From Lacticaseibacillus mingshuiensis (GTDB lineage: Bacteria > Bacillota > Bacilli > Lactobacillales > Lactobacillaceae), in the NCBI RefSeq assembly GCF_016861785.1, contig NZ_BOLS01000009.1, positions 62,001 to 126,000 of the forward strand: a DNA stretch of 64,000 bases, written 5' to 3'. The first letter of the stretch is position 1. The number at the start of each line of letters is the position of its first letter. The notes beneath the pieces are model-generated. The model was not told the DNA's origin, ran no database searches, and was given only the letters and a program-made list of their open reading frames with translations. A program made the translations under genes and the position numbers. Below, in pieces: positions 1-8,952 of this stretch.

Positions 1-903
1 CGGCGTCTGTTCAACGCCATCAATGGTGTACGTGAAAGACTTGACCGTCGTGCCTACTTCAGTCAAACCGGCCGAGCGATCAAAACCGTTCGTATATTCA
101 TGAAGCACGATCTCCTGAGAGAAATTGCCCCCATGACTCAGAACGTTGGTCACCGTGATCGAGCCGTCCGCATTCTTCTTGGTCGTGGTCGTCCCATCCG
201 CGGCCGGCATTTTCTCAATTTCGCTGTCGTAGGAATAAGTATCCCCGGCTGGCAAGTTCAGCGTAAACGTCGCGCTAGTCCCGGCAGGCGCAAACATGGC
301 AAAGGTCAGCGTCACATTGCCATTATATCCATCGTTCCCAATCGTATCCCGATCCAGGCTCACCGTCCCAGTTGCCGTTTGTGCCGCAGCAACCGCCGCG
401 ACCTGCGTCTTCAGTTGAGACTGACCTTGTGCCGCCGCATTCCTAGAAGCGACAGACGCCAAAGTAGCCGTATCTGCGCTGGTGTCCGCAGAAGCGGTCA
501 CGTTATCGGTAAAAGTTTCAGTCGTGCCGGGCGTTACTGCGGAAGTACCCGTTTCCGCCGTGGCTTCTGTACCCGCGTCTGCGCTGTCCGTGGTTGAAGT
601 CGAAGTGGTTGCCTCGACAACCCCCTTCGAATCATCCGAATCCGTCCCGGCCACCGCCGAATCCGTCTCCGAGCTCGTCGCCGCGTCAATCCCGCTCGTC
701 GCCGAACTCGCAGCCGCACTCGTCGCCGCCGCAACCGGTGCCTGCGTCTCAGCTCCCACCAGCTGAGGCGCCTGCATCACCATTGCGCCCGAGAAGATCA
801 GAGAGATCCCGGCCGTGACCCAGACCTTACCCATCTTGTACATCTTGAAATGGCGCTTTTCATCGTTAGTGAGCTGATCCAACCGCTTATGTGTATTCTG
901 CAT
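1..903 (-). CDS. KxYKxGKxW-signal surface protein, N-terminal 301 residues (3' end beyond the window)
   Basis: The reading frame is open from ATG at 903 to the window edge. The N-terminus MQNTHKRLDQLTNDEKRHFK is followed by MYKMGKVWVTAGI, a clear KxYKxGKxW signal-peptide motif at about residues 20-33, then a hydrophobic stretch ending near LVGA. Residues 50-130 are an A/S/T/D/E-rich low-complexity segment with no cysteine, typical of the stalk region of lactobacillar adhesins and glucan-related surface proteins. Past residue 150 the sequence looks like beta-rich adhesin domains (residues around NVTLTFAMFAPAGTSATFTL). The ribosome-binding site is unusual, TTGGGGGAC seven bases before ATG, rather than AGGAGG. 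The protein is probably exported by the Sec or accessory Sec route; function beyond surface attachment is unknown because the C-terminus is missing. Confidence 0.85.
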   Translation of the reverse strand, partial: MQNTHKRLDQLTNDEKRHFKMYKMGKVWVTAGISLIFSGAMVMQAPQLVGAETQAPVAAATSAAASSATSGIDAATSSETDSAVAGTDSDDSKGVVEATTSTSTTDSADAGTEATAETGTSAVTPGTTETFTDNVTASADTSADTATLASVASRNAAAQGQSQLKTQVAAVAAAQTATGTVSLDRDTIGNDGYNGNVTLTFAMFAPAGTSATFTLNLPAGDTYSYDSEIEKMPAADGTTTTKKNADGSITVTNVLSHGGNFSQEIVLHEYTNGFDRSAGLTEVGTTVKSFTYTIDGVEQTP

Positions 904-1381
904 AAATAGTCCCCCAATTTTGAGATGGCGTCTGCCTTGTGTTGTCGCAATTTATAAATATCTATTCGAGTACATATTACCCAAGATCAAAATCAGCTAA
1001 TGTCTAATTTCGAAAAATATTTTTGTTCGATTTGAAATAACTTCACTTTGTAAACAAGTGGGGCGAAAAGATACATTATAGAAAAAAACTAATTTCCCGC
1101 CAGCTAAATTTGCGTCTAGACCGTTCAACCCACACTTTTGTGGTCATGGTCACTCACGGGCGCCACGGCTTGTCAAGAAATGTGTCCGCGTCCCCGTTTC
1201 AATTTTAAATAACTACGTGCCACTAATTAACAAAACACCCAAAATCGGGCCAATTTTCAAAAAAATTGAATTCTGCCATCATTTTTGTCTGCGAAAACGA
1301 CCAGACCCCAAAATTCACCCGCCACGACCACCCCCAAGACGGGTCAAAAATTATAATCAACTCACACCAAAAACGGCACAG
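904..1381. other. AT-rich non-coding region upstream of the surface protein gene
   Basis: About 480 bases without a convincing gene, clearly more AT-rich than the flanks. It must hold the minus-strand promoter of the surface protein; TATAAT-like sequence on the minus strand occurs near 1350 and AT-rich -10-like sequence near 950. I see no repeat or RNA structure that I can defend. Confidence 0.5.
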
Positions 1382-1414
1382 AAAAAGCGCATCCCCCAAG
1401 ATTGGAAGATGCGC
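1382..1414 (-). terminator. Rho-independent terminator after nagA
   Basis: On the minus strand GCGCATC (1414-1408) and GATGCGC (1393-1387) form a perfect 7-bp stem, followed by five T residues (1386-1382). It lies 20 bases after the nagA stop. Confidence 0.8.
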
Positions 1415-1434
1415 CTCGCAATTTTCAAAAAAGG

Positions 1435-2598
1435 TTATGCCTGGTAACGGCTCTCGCCATCCAGGTAGGTCTCGCTCAGGCTCATGTCTGGGTTCAGGAC
1501 CAGGAAATCAGCGTCGCGGCCAGGAAGAATGCTGCCACAGGTGGCATCGATCTTCGCGGACTTCGCAGGCACATAGGCGCCCATGTTGACGGCCTCTTCA
1601 GCCGTTGCGGAGTTCCAGTCGACAACGTTCTTGATCGCGTCCTTGAGCTGGAGAATGGAGCCCGCCAAGTTGTGGGTCTCGTCCTTCAAGCGCGCCGTGC
1701 CGTTTGCGACAACAACTGGGAATTCACCCAGCATGTAGTCGCCATCCGGCTGCAGGCCAGCGGACATGCAGTCGGTGACCAGCGCGATATGTTCCGCACT
1801 CTTTTCCTTGACCAGCACAGAAATGACTTCTGGCCGGACATGGTGCCCATCGGCGATCAGCTCATCGTCGACGTTCTTCATGTACATCGCGGCGCCGACC
1901 ATGCCAGGTGCACGGTGCGTCAAGCCGCTCATCGCGTTGAACGTGTGGCAGAACATCGTCGCACCGGCTTCAATGCAGGCCTTGGCTTGCTCGAAGGTCG
2001 CACTGGAATGGCCCAGCGCTACGACTTTGCCATCATCGCCGGCCATGTGCTGAATGAACGGCACCGCACCATCACGTTCAGCGGCCAGGGACATCTTTTG
2101 CAAGAGGCCCTTCGCACTCTTTTGCCATTCGTCGTATTCCTCGATCGACGGGTCGCGGAAATACTTCGGGTTCTGGGCGCCTTTATGTTCCTCGGTGAAA
2201 AATGGGCCTTCGAAGTGGATACCCTTGATCTTCGCGCCTTTTTCCTCGCCGGCATGGTCGCCGATGGTCTTGCAGACGTCATTGAGCTGCTCAAACGAGC
2301 CGGTCAACGTGGTCGGCAGCCAAGCCGTGACCCCGGTCTGAAGCAGGCCTTCAGACATCTCTTCGATGCCGGCCCAATCATTGTCCATCACATCATGGCC
2401 GAGCAGCCCGTGAATATGAGTGTCGACCAGCCCTGGCGCGATCCAGCGACCGCTGTAATCCTTGATCTCGCCAGCCGGCTGCTTGCCGTAGCTCGGCACA
2501 TACGCGCCAAACTTGCCGTCGTCGGTGACCTCAAGCCAGCCGCCGATCTCGGTGTTGTTTTTCAAGAAGAACTTATCTGCATGGATCCAATAACTCAT
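1435..2598 (-). CDS. nagA: N-acetylglucosamine-6-phosphate deacetylase
   Basis: The product of 387 residues matches the usual NagA length (about 380-390). It deacetylates GlcNAc-6-phosphate to glucosamine-6-phosphate in the cytoplasm, feeding amino-sugar catabolism and cell-wall recycling. Visible amidohydrolase motifs in order are VDTHIHG (metal-binding His pair), HFEGPF, GHSSATFEQA, CHTFNAMSGL, LVTDCMSAG and NLAGSIL. An upstream in-frame start at 2745 exists, but MSYWIHADKFF at 2598 has AGGAG ten bases upstream and fits the family start. The gene is monocistronic with its own terminator. A NagR-type palindrome at 2672-2683 lies in the upstream region, so GlcNAc-responsive repression is likely. 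Confidence 0.95.
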   Translation of the reverse strand: MSYWIHADKFFLKNNTEIGGWLEVTDDGKFGAYVPSYGKQPAGEIKDYSGRWIAPGLVDTHIHGLLGHDVMDNDWAGIEEMSEGLLQTGVTAWLPTTLTGSFEQLNDVCKTIGDHAGEEKGAKIKGIHFEGPFFTEEHKGAQNPKYFRDPSIEEYDEWQKSAKGLLQKMSLAAERDGAVPFIQHMAGDDGKVVALGHSSATFEQAKACIEAGATMFCHTFNAMSGLTHRAPGMVGAAMYMKNVDDELIADGHHVRPEVISVLVKEKSAEHIALVTDCMSAGLQPDGDYMLGEFPVVVANGTARLKDETHNLAGSILQLKDAIKNVVDWNSATAEEAVNMGAYVPAKSAKIDATCGSILPGRDADFLVLNPDMSLSETYLDGESRYQA

Positions 2599-2671
2599 GA
2601 TTGATCTGCTCCTATCTGTAATCAACGTTCTGCGGCATTTACCACGTCCAGTGTAGCATGAAACCCGTTTC

Positions 2672-2683
2672 TGGTCTATACCA
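2672..2683. promoter_or_regulatory. Candidate NagR/DasR-type operator
   Basis: TGGTCTATACCA is an imperfect palindrome that differs at one position from the GntR/HutC-family dre core TGGTCTAGACCA. It lies 74 bases upstream of nagA, the classical target of this regulator. The regulator gene itself is not in the window. Confidence 0.6.
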
Positions 2684-2868
2684 AAAAATCGATAACTGAA
2701 GACTAGTTTTCTTGTGCCAATTATTTCTTCTATATTAATGGCCACATCACCGAAAATCGCGTCGCCCAGTGTATCGCGGAAGTTGATTTTGTCATCGCTT
2801 AATCAACAACCACTCGCTATACTGAAGGCAGCCAACACGGTATCATTTTAATTGTAGGAGGTGGGCAC

Positions 2869-4002
2869 ATGACAGCCATGAAGATCGGCCAACAGATCGC
2901 GGCCCTGCGCCAAGGCAAGGCGGTGACCCAACAAACACTTGCGGATTTTCTTGGGGTCTCCAAGGCCTCGGTCTCGAAGTGGGAAAAAGATCAGACGTTT
3001 CCGGACATCACGCTGTTGCCGCTACTGGCCGCGTATTTTGGCGTCAGCATCGACACCCTGCTCAGCTACGACGCACAGCTGTCCGCCGAGCAGATTCGCC
3101 GAATCTATTCCCAGCTCAGCAAAGCCTTTCAGACCCAGCCGGCCACCCAAGTCCTCACCTCGATCACAGACCTCACCCGCCGCTATTATTCCTGCGCGCC
3201 ACTTTTGTTTGAGGTTGGCCAGCTCATCCTCAACCATTTTGACCTATTACCAGGCAAAGATGCCAGCGAAAAGACTCAGACGTATGTCACCCAGGCGCGC
3301 GATCTGTTTCAGCGCTGCCAACAGCTCAGCAGCGACCCCACCGTTTTGACCAAGTCCCGCGCGGCCGAGGCCTACTGCGACCTGCAGCTGAATCAACCGG
3401 ACGAGGTGCTGGCGCTGCTTGGTGAGACCGCGACCGAGACGTATCCCACCGAGGCGCTGATTGCCTGGGCGCATCAGGTCAAAGGCGAGACCCAGGCCGC
3501 CATCACCACCACCCAGGCCGCGCTGTATCAATACGTGACCATCCTGCTCAGCCAGCTGACCAATTACGCCCAGCTGATCGCCGGCAAGCCTGACCAAGTC
3601 GCGGCCACCGAAGCGCGCGGCTTGGCGCTGATCGACGCGTTTCACATCGCCGACCTCAGCCCAGTATTGCTCGTGAACTTCCTGATCTCCTGCGCCAGCG
3701 CCCGGGCGATCGGCGGGGCCACTGCCGAAGCCTTGGCCGACCTTCAGCGTTACGCCGCCCTCTTGGAAACGATGACCCTGCCCCTTGGCCTGCATGGCGA
3801 TGCCTATTTTGACCAGATCGATGACTGGCTCGCCCAGACCGACCTCGGCGGGCAATTGCCGCGCAACGCCGATCAACTGCTACACGAATTGCCCAATGTG
3901 CCGTTTACCGTTCCGCCACTGGCCGCCCTGCTTGCGCAGCCCGCGCAGGCGCCGCTTGCCGCCCGCTTCACTCAACTCAAGGAGACGTTTGCCCATGCAT
4001 AA
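2869..4002 (+). CDS. XRE-family transcriptional regulator with a long helical C-terminal domain
   Basis: A 377-residue protein with an N-terminal helix-turn-helix (residues 5-60, with TQQTLADFLGVSKASVSKWE as the recognition region) and DITLLPLLAAYFGVSIDTLL after it. The remaining 300 residues are alanine/leucine-rich and helical, without a motif I can name; they resemble the TPR-like sensory domains of peptide-responsive regulators. The start has TAGGAGGTG eight bases upstream. The next three genes overlap or abut it and form one operon with an ABC exporter, so it most likely controls that transporter in response to an unknown compound. Confidence 0.85.
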   Translation: MTAMKIGQQIAALRQGKAVTQQTLADFLGVSKASVSKWEKDQTFPDITLLPLLAAYFGVSIDTLLSYDAQLSAEQIRRIYSQLSKAFQTQPATQVLTSITDLTRRYYSCAPLLFEVGQLILNHFDLLPGKDASEKTQTYVTQARDLFQRCQQLSSDPTVLTKSRAAEAYCDLQLNQPDEVLALLGETATETYPTEALIAWAHQVKGETQAAITTTQAALYQYVTILLSQLTNYAQLIAGKPDQVAATEARGLALIDAFHIADLSPVLLVNFLISCASARAIGGATAEALADLQRYAALLETMTLPLGLHGDAYFDQIDDWLAQTDLGGQLPRNADQLLHELPNVPFTVPPLAALLAQPAQAPLAARFTQLKETFAHA

Positions 4003-4207
4003 CTCAGAATTGTTCATGGAATACCTGCCATTTTTCATTCCGCTGATCATCTTGGAAGTCGCGCTGATGCTGACTGCGGTCGTCCACGTCCTGCGCCATC
4101 CCCATTATCGCTTCGGCAACAAGGCCCTCTGGCTCGCCATCGTGATTCTCTTTCAACTCGTTGGCCCGGTGGTTTACTTCGTCTTCGGGCGTGGTGAAAA
4201 AGCATGA
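3995..4207 (+). CDS. Small PLDc_N-type membrane protein in the ABC exporter operon
   Basis: Seventy residues with two transmembrane helices (about 9-32 and 45-64), separated by a short RHPHYRFGNK loop. The second helix ends in GPVVYFVFGRGEKA, the signature of the PLDc_N domain, the two-helix anchor of cardiolipin synthases found as a stand-alone protein beside many Firmicute ABC exporters. The ATG overlaps the upstream stop codon by eight bases, has AAGGAGA upstream, and the stop overlaps the next ATG (ATGA). Its role in the transporter is unknown. Confidence 0.85.
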   Translation: MHNSELFMEYLPFFIPLIILEVALMLTAVVHVLRHPHYRFGNKALWLAIVILFQLVGPVVYFVFGRGEKA

Positions 4208-5097
4208 CCGCCGCCCTTGACCTACGCGGCGTGACCAAACAGTTTGGCGACCACCACGTGTTGCGCGGCCTGGATCTCACCGTCGAGCCCGGCCAAATTT
4301 TTGGCTTCATCGGCGAAAATGGCGCCGGCAAAACTACCACGATGCGCCTGATTCTCGGGCTCGAGCGTCCCGATGCCGGCACGCTGCAGGTGTTCGGTCA
4401 GCCCGTCACCTTTGGCCGCACCCCGACCAACAAACTGATCGGCTACCTGCCTGACGTCCCGGCTTTTTATGGCGACCTGTCCGCTCGCGAGTACCTGCGC
4501 CTGTGCGCGGCCATCACGAGCGGCGACCCCGCCGACATCGCGCCGCTTCTGCATGAAGTCGGCCTCGCCGATGACCGCCGCCACATCGCCGGCTTTTCCC
4601 GCGGCATGAAGCAGCGCCTCGGCATCGCGCAGGCCTTGTTGGGCAAGCCGCAGCTTCTGATCTGCGACGAGCCGACCTCCGCCCTGGACCCCGCCGGCCG
4701 CAACGACTTCTTGGCCCTGCTTAGCGGCCTCCGCGGCAGTTTGACCATCGTCTTGTCCACCCACATCCTGACCGACGTCGAGCGCATCTGCGACCACGTC
4801 GGCATTTTGCACGACGGCGTCCTCCAGGAACAAGGCCCCCTTGCCGATTTGAAAAATAAATACGCGCAGGCCGCCATTGCCCTGACCTTCGCAACTGAAG
4901 CGGAAACGGCCACCGCAGCCAAGATCCTGAACGTCCCGGCGACAAACACCACCACTCTCACCCTGCCCTACACCGGCGAGTATGCCCCTGCCGCCACCCA
5001 GGTGATGGCGGCGCTGGCCCAGTCCGGCGTGGCGCCTTTGACTTTCGCCCGCGTCGACCCGACGCTCGATCAAGTCTTCATGGAGGTGATCAGATGA
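4204..5097 (+). CDS. ABC transporter ATP-binding protein (BcrA/CcmA type)
   Basis: A 297-residue ATPase with Walker A GENGAGKTT (about residues 37-45), signature FSRGMKQRLG, Walker B LLICDEPTSALDP and the switch histidine in STHILTDVE. The C-terminal 80 residues are the extra domain common in drug, bacteriocin and antibiotic exporters. The start overlaps the preceding stop (ATGA) and its stop overlaps the permease start, so the subunits are translationally coupled. Substrate unknown; resistance to a peptide antibiotic is a reasonable but unproven guess. Confidence 0.92.
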   Translation: MTAALDLRGVTKQFGDHHVLRGLDLTVEPGQIFGFIGENGAGKTTTMRLILGLERPDAGTLQVFGQPVTFGRTPTNKLIGYLPDVPAFYGDLSAREYLRLCAAITSGDPADIAPLLHEVGLADDRRHIAGFSRGMKQRLGIAQALLGKPQLLICDEPTSALDPAGRNDFLALLSGLRGSLTIVLSTHILTDVERICDHVGILHDGVLQEQGPLADLKNKYAQAAIALTFATEAETATAAKILNVPATNTTTLTLPYTGEYAPAATQVMAALAQSGVAPLTFARVDPTLDQVFMEVIR

Positions 5098-5861
5098 GCA
5101 TGAGCTGGCTATTTTTCAAAAAAGAATGTCTGACGTTCTGGCGAAGCCGGCGCGCGCTGATCATGCTGGTGGTGTTCGCCGCGCTCGGGATTCTGTCGCC
5201 ACTGATGGCAAAGCTGACTCCCGAGATTCTCAAATTGTCCGGCGCGACCGCGGCCCTGAGCGCCCTCATTCCGAAGGCCGATTCCGCCGCCAGCTGGACC
5301 CAGTACTACAAAAACATGAGCCAGATCGGCCTGCTCGTCTTCGCCATCGTCTTTGGCACCAGCGTTTCCGGCGAGCTCAAGGACGGCACCCTGATCAACC
5401 TCGTCACCAAAGGCCTCCCGCGCCGGGCCGTGATCCTCGGCAAAGTCGCCCTGGCCATCCTGACCTGGCTCGGCAGCGTCACCCTCGCCTTTTTGATCAG
5501 CTGGGCGTATACCGCTTATTATTTTCCTGATCACAAGTCCCCACACCTGCTCGCCGGCCTGGTCGCCCTCCTCGTGTTCGGCCTCCTGCTTTCCGCCGTC
5601 CTCATCTTCGGCTCCAGCCTTGGGCAAAATAGTGCGGCGGGGCTGCTCACCGGCGTGGGCGCTTACGCGGGACTCGCGATTCTAAACCTGTTCAAGAGTT
5701 GCCAGCGCTTCAACCCATTGTCGCTACTCACCGATAACATGACCCTGACCACAGGCGGCGAGACGCTCAGCCATTACACGCCGGCCATCGTGATCACCAT
5801 TGTCGCGACGGCCCTGCTCACATGGGCCGCGGTGCGCGTGTTGGAAGAGAAACGGCTGTAA
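5094..5861 (+). CDS. ABC transporter permease (ABC-2 type)
   Basis: A 255-residue membrane protein that starts with a cytoplasmic KKECLTFWRSRRA segment, followed by about six hydrophobic helices and a large extracytoplasmic loop after the first (residues 38-75). The segment GTSVSGELKDGTLINLVTKGLPRRAVILGK is the typical ABC-2 permease coupling region. It overlaps the ATPase gene by four bases and ends just before a strong terminator, so it is the last gene of the regulator operon. Confidence 0.9.
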   Translation: MSMSWLFFKKECLTFWRSRRALIMLVVFAALGILSPLMAKLTPEILKLSGATAALSALIPKADSAASWTQYYKNMSQIGLLVFAIVFGTSVSGELKDGTLINLVTKGLPRRAVILGKVALAILTWLGSVTLAFLISWAYTAYYFPDHKSPHLLAGLVALLVFGLLLSAVLIFGSSLGQNSAAGLLTGVGAYAGLAILNLFKSCQRFNPLSLLTDNMTLTTGGETLSHYTPAIVITIVATALLTWAAVRVLEEKRL

Positions 5862-5872
5862 TTTTTCCACAT

Positions 5873-5916
5873 AAAAATGACCCTCACCGTTTTTGACAGC
5901 GGCGAGGGTCATTTTG
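5873..5916. terminator. Bidirectional terminator between exporter operon and aquaporin gene
   Basis: AAAATGACCCTC (5874-5885) pairs perfectly with GAGGGTCATTTT (5904-5915). Flanking A and T runs on both sides let it serve the two convergent genes. Confidence 0.85.
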
Positions 5917-5925
5917 AATTTTGAA

Positions 5926-6585
5926 TTAGTCTTCTTCACTGCCGAGCAGGTACTTGGCGCCAAATGCCGCCAAGACCGCACCGACTTCTGGGGCGAGAAT
6001 GTAGAGCCACAGATGAGACAGCGCCGAGCCACCGGCAAAGATCACCGGGCCAAATGAACGGGCCGGGTTCAAAGACGCGCCGGTCAGGTTCAGGGCAAAG
6101 ATGATCAGCAGGGCCAGCGCCACGCCGATCGCGATGCCGGCAAAGCGGCTGTCGCCAAACTTCTTGGAGGTCACCGACAAGATGATCATCAAGAACAAGA
6201 AGGTCGCCAGGGCTTCAACGAAGAATGCCATGCCCGCGCCAATTTTCGGAAAATCGGTCTGGCCGAGGCTGGCTGTGGACAGGCCAAGCGATGCGACGCA
6301 AGCCTTCACGATGCCGGCCGCCACCGTTGCCCCGAGGAACTGGGCAATGATGTACGTGATCGCTTCAACGGCATTCACACGCTTGTTGATCCACATCGCA
6401 GTCGTCACAGCTGGATTGAAATGGCCGCCCGAGATGCCGCCAAACGCATAGGCAGACACCGTGATCGACAGGCCAAACGCCAGCGCGATGGTCAACACGT
6501 CGCCTTTTGCAATGACGACGCTGCTGGTCCCGATAAAGATCAACATGAACGTGCCCATAAATTCAGCACAGAATTTTTTTAACAA
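5926..6585 (-). CDS. MIP-family aquaporin/glycerol facilitator
   Basis: A channel of 219 residues with six helices and both half-helix motifs: HFNPAVT in the first half and LNPARSFGP in the second. The residues after the second NPA and the small loop lengths look more like a water channel than the longer GlpF type, but this is not certain. The frame is open to GTG at 6606, yet AAGGAG at 6600-6595 would then be coding. I prefer TTG at 6585, nine bases after that AGGAG, which gives the typical N-terminus MLKKFCAEFMGTFMLIF. Monocistronic, convergent with the ABC operon. Confidence 0.9.
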   Translation of the reverse strand: MLKKFCAEFMGTFMLIFIGTSSVVIAKGDVLTIALAFGLSITVSAYAFGGISGGHFNPAVTTAMWINKRVNAVEAITYIIAQFLGATVAAGIVKACVASLGLSTASLGQTDFPKIGAGMAFFVEALATFLFLMIILSVTSKKFGDSRFAGIAIGVALALLIIFALNLTGASLNPARSFGPVIFAGGSALSHLWLYILAPEVGAVLAAFGAKYLLGSEED

Positions 6586-6712
6586 AACGAATCGCTCCTT
6601 TGACACCTAGGATATGTACCCTTCCACCTTACCTTATTGAGGCCATGAATGAAACTGGAAGGGCGCGATTCGCGCAAGAAATAGAGGGGCGATCTCAGGG
6701 GAAAGGCGGCCG

Positions 6713-6886
6713 TCACTCGCGATACGTCAACTTATAATACGGCGTTTCCCTCATCATCCGCGCAAGGTCTTCCAACTCAGCGCGGCGTTCCGGCGTGTAG
6801 ATACCCTTCTCACGATCCATGAACTCCTTATACTGCGCTTCGTCCATTTCGATGGTGAGGCGGTGTATGCTAAACGGCTTATCCAT
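6713..6886 (-). CDS. Small hypothetical protein, 57 residues
   Basis: The protein begins MDKPFSIHRLTIEMDEAQYK and ends YYKLTYRE. It is hydrophilic and helical, without membrane segments. The ribosome-binding site is AGGGGGGA, nine bases before ATG. I do not recognise a family; the charged DREKGIYTPERRAELEDLARM core could be a small DNA- or protein-binding helix pair. It sits alone between the aquaporin and HAD genes. Its G-run leader is a possible pairing partner for the C-loop RNA at 9453-9794. Confidence 0.65.
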   Translation of the reverse strand: MDKPFSIHRLTIEMDEAQYKEFMDREKGIYTPERRAELEDLARMMRETPYYKLTYRE

Positions 6887-6947
6887 GTCGAGTCCCCCCT
6901 TTAGTTTTGTGAGGTCAGTATATCAGAGCCGCCAAGTAACTTGTCAA

Positions 6948-6981
6948 GCGAAAAATAACCCCGAAGAAAAATTCTTCGGGG
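6948..6981 (-). terminator. Terminator after the HAD phosphatase gene
   Basis: CCCCGAAGAA (6959-6968) and TTCTTCGGGG (6972-6981) form a perfect 10-bp stem with a three-base loop. On the minus strand it is followed by TTATTTTT. Confidence 0.85.
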
Positions 6982-7041
6982 ACTCAAATTCTTTAATATA
7001 AATATTTTCCCAGCATCTAACGATTCAAAACATAACGTCCA

Positions 7042-7860
7042 TCACAACCTCAGCTTTGTCGCCAGTGCCGTCACCGGATCCTCATTATTTGTGACATCCA
7101 GCACCAGCCCGGCCGCCTCTTTCACCGCCGGAATCGCATTGGCGACCGCAACACCGAGGCCGACTTTGCGAATCATGCTCAAGTCGTTGGAATTGTCGCC
7201 CAGCGCGATGATCTCATCCGGTGCGATGCCGATGCGCGCGCCCAGTGCGATCGCCGCGTCGCCCTTGTCGATGCCCGCCGGATTGAACTCAACATAGCGA
7301 TTTGAGGAAAAACTGACAGTGGGCTGATAATCGATCGTCTTTGCGACCTCATCGCGCAGGGCTTCCCGCATTTTCATCTCGGGATGCTGAAAGATCACCT
7401 TCGCAATGTCGCGGCCGGCAAAATCCTGCAGGTCGCTCGCGTGGAATTCAGTGAAGGCCACCTGGCGATTGGCCAAATAGCCGAGCTCGACCGGATTTGG
7501 CCGCGTCACATAGACATGATGGAACGTGTAGACATGCGCACAATAATCCGGATGCGCCATCGCGAGCTGGAAGATCTGGTCCGCGACCTCAAACGGCAAC
7601 GGCTTCGCCAAAACGATCTCGTTGTGGGCATTATCCACAACCGCCCCGCCATTATAAGAGATCACATATTGGCCGGCCTCGCCGCGGGTGCCGAGGTCAT
7701 CCAGCAGCCGCTGCACCGACGCGAACCCGCGGCCGGTGTTCGGCACGAATTTGATGCCCTGGCGCTTCAGCCGCGCGATGGTCTCAAGATCGCGCGCCGA
7801 GACCGACCCGTCATCCTTTAATAGACTTTCATCAAGATCGCTGACGATCATTTTATACAT
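7042..7860 (-). CDS. Cof-type HAD-superfamily phosphatase
   Basis: A cytoplasmic 272-residue phosphatase. HAD motif I is DLDESL (residues 8-13, nucleophile Asp8). A substrate-gating C2-type cap fills the middle, and motifs III and IV are seen as the lysine of GIDKGDAAIAL and GDNSNDLSMI. This subfamily removes phosphate from sugar phosphates or flavin nucleotides; the substrate cannot be told from sequence. AAGGAG is seven bases upstream. Only 12 bases separate it from the upstream gene, so both are probably one transcript ending at 6948. Confidence 0.9.
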   Translation of the reverse strand: MYKMIVSDLDESLLKDDGSVSARDLETIARLKRQGIKFVPNTGRGFASVQRLLDDLGTRGEAGQYVISYNGGAVVDNAHNEIVLAKPLPFEVADQIFQLAMAHPDYCAHVYTFHHVYVTRPNPVELGYLANRQVAFTEFHASDLQDFAGRDIAKVIFQHPEMKMREALRDEVAKTIDYQPTVSFSSNRYVEFNPAGIDKGDAAIALGARIGIAPDEIIALGDNSNDLSMIRKVGLGVAVANAIPAVKEAAGLVLDVTNNEDPVTALATKLRL

Positions 7861-7872
7861 GAGAAAAACTCC

Positions 7873-8952
7873 TTATTTGTTCAACGTAAATGTGAGGCGT
7901 ACCGGGTTGTGATCAGAATATTCAAAACCGGTATCGGTGACCGCCACGGTATGCGCCGTAATATTCGGCGACAGAATAAACCCATCGATCAATGTGACAA
8001 ATGATTTTGCCGAATACGGCTTATCCAATCCGCGGGCAGATGGCACCTTGGCCTCTGCCAACCCCATCGTCGGCATGTAGAAGCCCTTTGGCAACTGGTC
8101 ATGCGGGAACGGATGCGTCCAAGTCTGAGGCTTGCTGCTGGTGCCGAAGATCTTCGGCGTGTCCGGCAGTGGCGTGTGATTATAATCACCAGCCACGATC
8201 ACATAATCGCCACTGGCATACGCCTTTTTAATATAGGCGAACAGCGTATCGAATTGGGCCTGCTGGACCTCACGTTTTTTCGTGAAGGCCGACATGTGGA
8301 TATTGATCAGCTGAAGCGTTTTGCCGCCTTCGACCCTGACCTTCGTCGCCGTGAACGCCCGGTCCAAATCGATGAACCGCCCGAGGCCATTATCGATTGG
8401 CAACTTGTACCGCCGCGCGCTCGTAACCCCGGCACTGACCAGCGTCACGAGGCCGGATTTGGCTTTGCCGATCGGGTCCGTGAACGGGTAGAACAGATAC
8501 GGCGAGTCGTAGTTCGGGCCGTAGACCGCCGTGTGCGTCCCCTTGAACGCATTTTCCAACTTGGTGACCTCATTGACATGCTGCGAGCGGTCCCCATCCC
8601 AGTCGACTTCTTGGAAAAATGCGATGTCGGGGGCATCCGTTTCGGTGGTCTTGATGATTCCATCGAGGCTGGCATTCACGGCCTTTTTGGAATAAGCGCG
8701 CGAATATTTGCCGCCATCCATGAAAAATGAATAGCTCGGTGGATACGAACCGTAGCCGATGTTATAAGTCTGTGCGGTGTAGGTCTTGCCGGTCTGAAGC
8801 TCGCCTGTTTGCTCGTGCTTGGCGGTCAGCGGCAGGTCGTCGGCCATGCGGTGATACGCGGAAAATAGGTAGATCAGGTAGCCGCCAAACGCGATGACCA
8901 CCGCGCCGAGCAGGGCCAACAGGATCTTCCACCAGCGATGTTTTTTCTTCAT
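7873..8952 (-). CDS. Membrane-anchored endonuclease/exonuclease/phosphatase-family protein
   Basis: A 359-residue protein with a basic N-terminus (MKKKHRWWK), one transmembrane helix at residues 9-30 and an extracytoplasmic catalytic domain. Family motifs are the Glu of AFFQEVDWDGDRS, the NIHMSAF segment, AGDYNHTPL (Asp/Asn pair) and the C-terminal YSDHNPV with the catalytic Asp-His. The fold is shared by sphingomyelinases, inositol phosphatases and nucleases; the substrate is unknown, but the surface location suggests lipid, phosphodiester or DNA cleavage outside the cell. Its ribosome-binding site is G-rich, AGAGGGGGAGA. It is cotranscribed with the downstream HAD gene. Confidence 0.85.
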   Translation of the reverse strand: MKKKHRWWKILLALLGAVVIAFGGYLIYLFSAYHRMADDLPLTAKHEQTGELQTGKTYTAQTYNIGYGSYPPSYSFFMDGGKYSRAYSKKAVNASLDGIIKTTETDAPDIAFFQEVDWDGDRSQHVNEVTKLENAFKGTHTAVYGPNYDSPYLFYPFTDPIGKAKSGLVTLVSAGVTSARRYKLPIDNGLGRFIDLDRAFTATKVRVEGGKTLQLINIHMSAFTKKREVQQAQFDTLFAYIKKAYASGDYVIVAGDYNHTPLPDTPKIFGTSSKPQTWTHPFPHDQLPKGFYMPTMGLAEAKVPSARGLDKPYSAKSFVTLIDGFILSPNITAHTVAVTDTGFEYSDHNPVRLTFTLNK

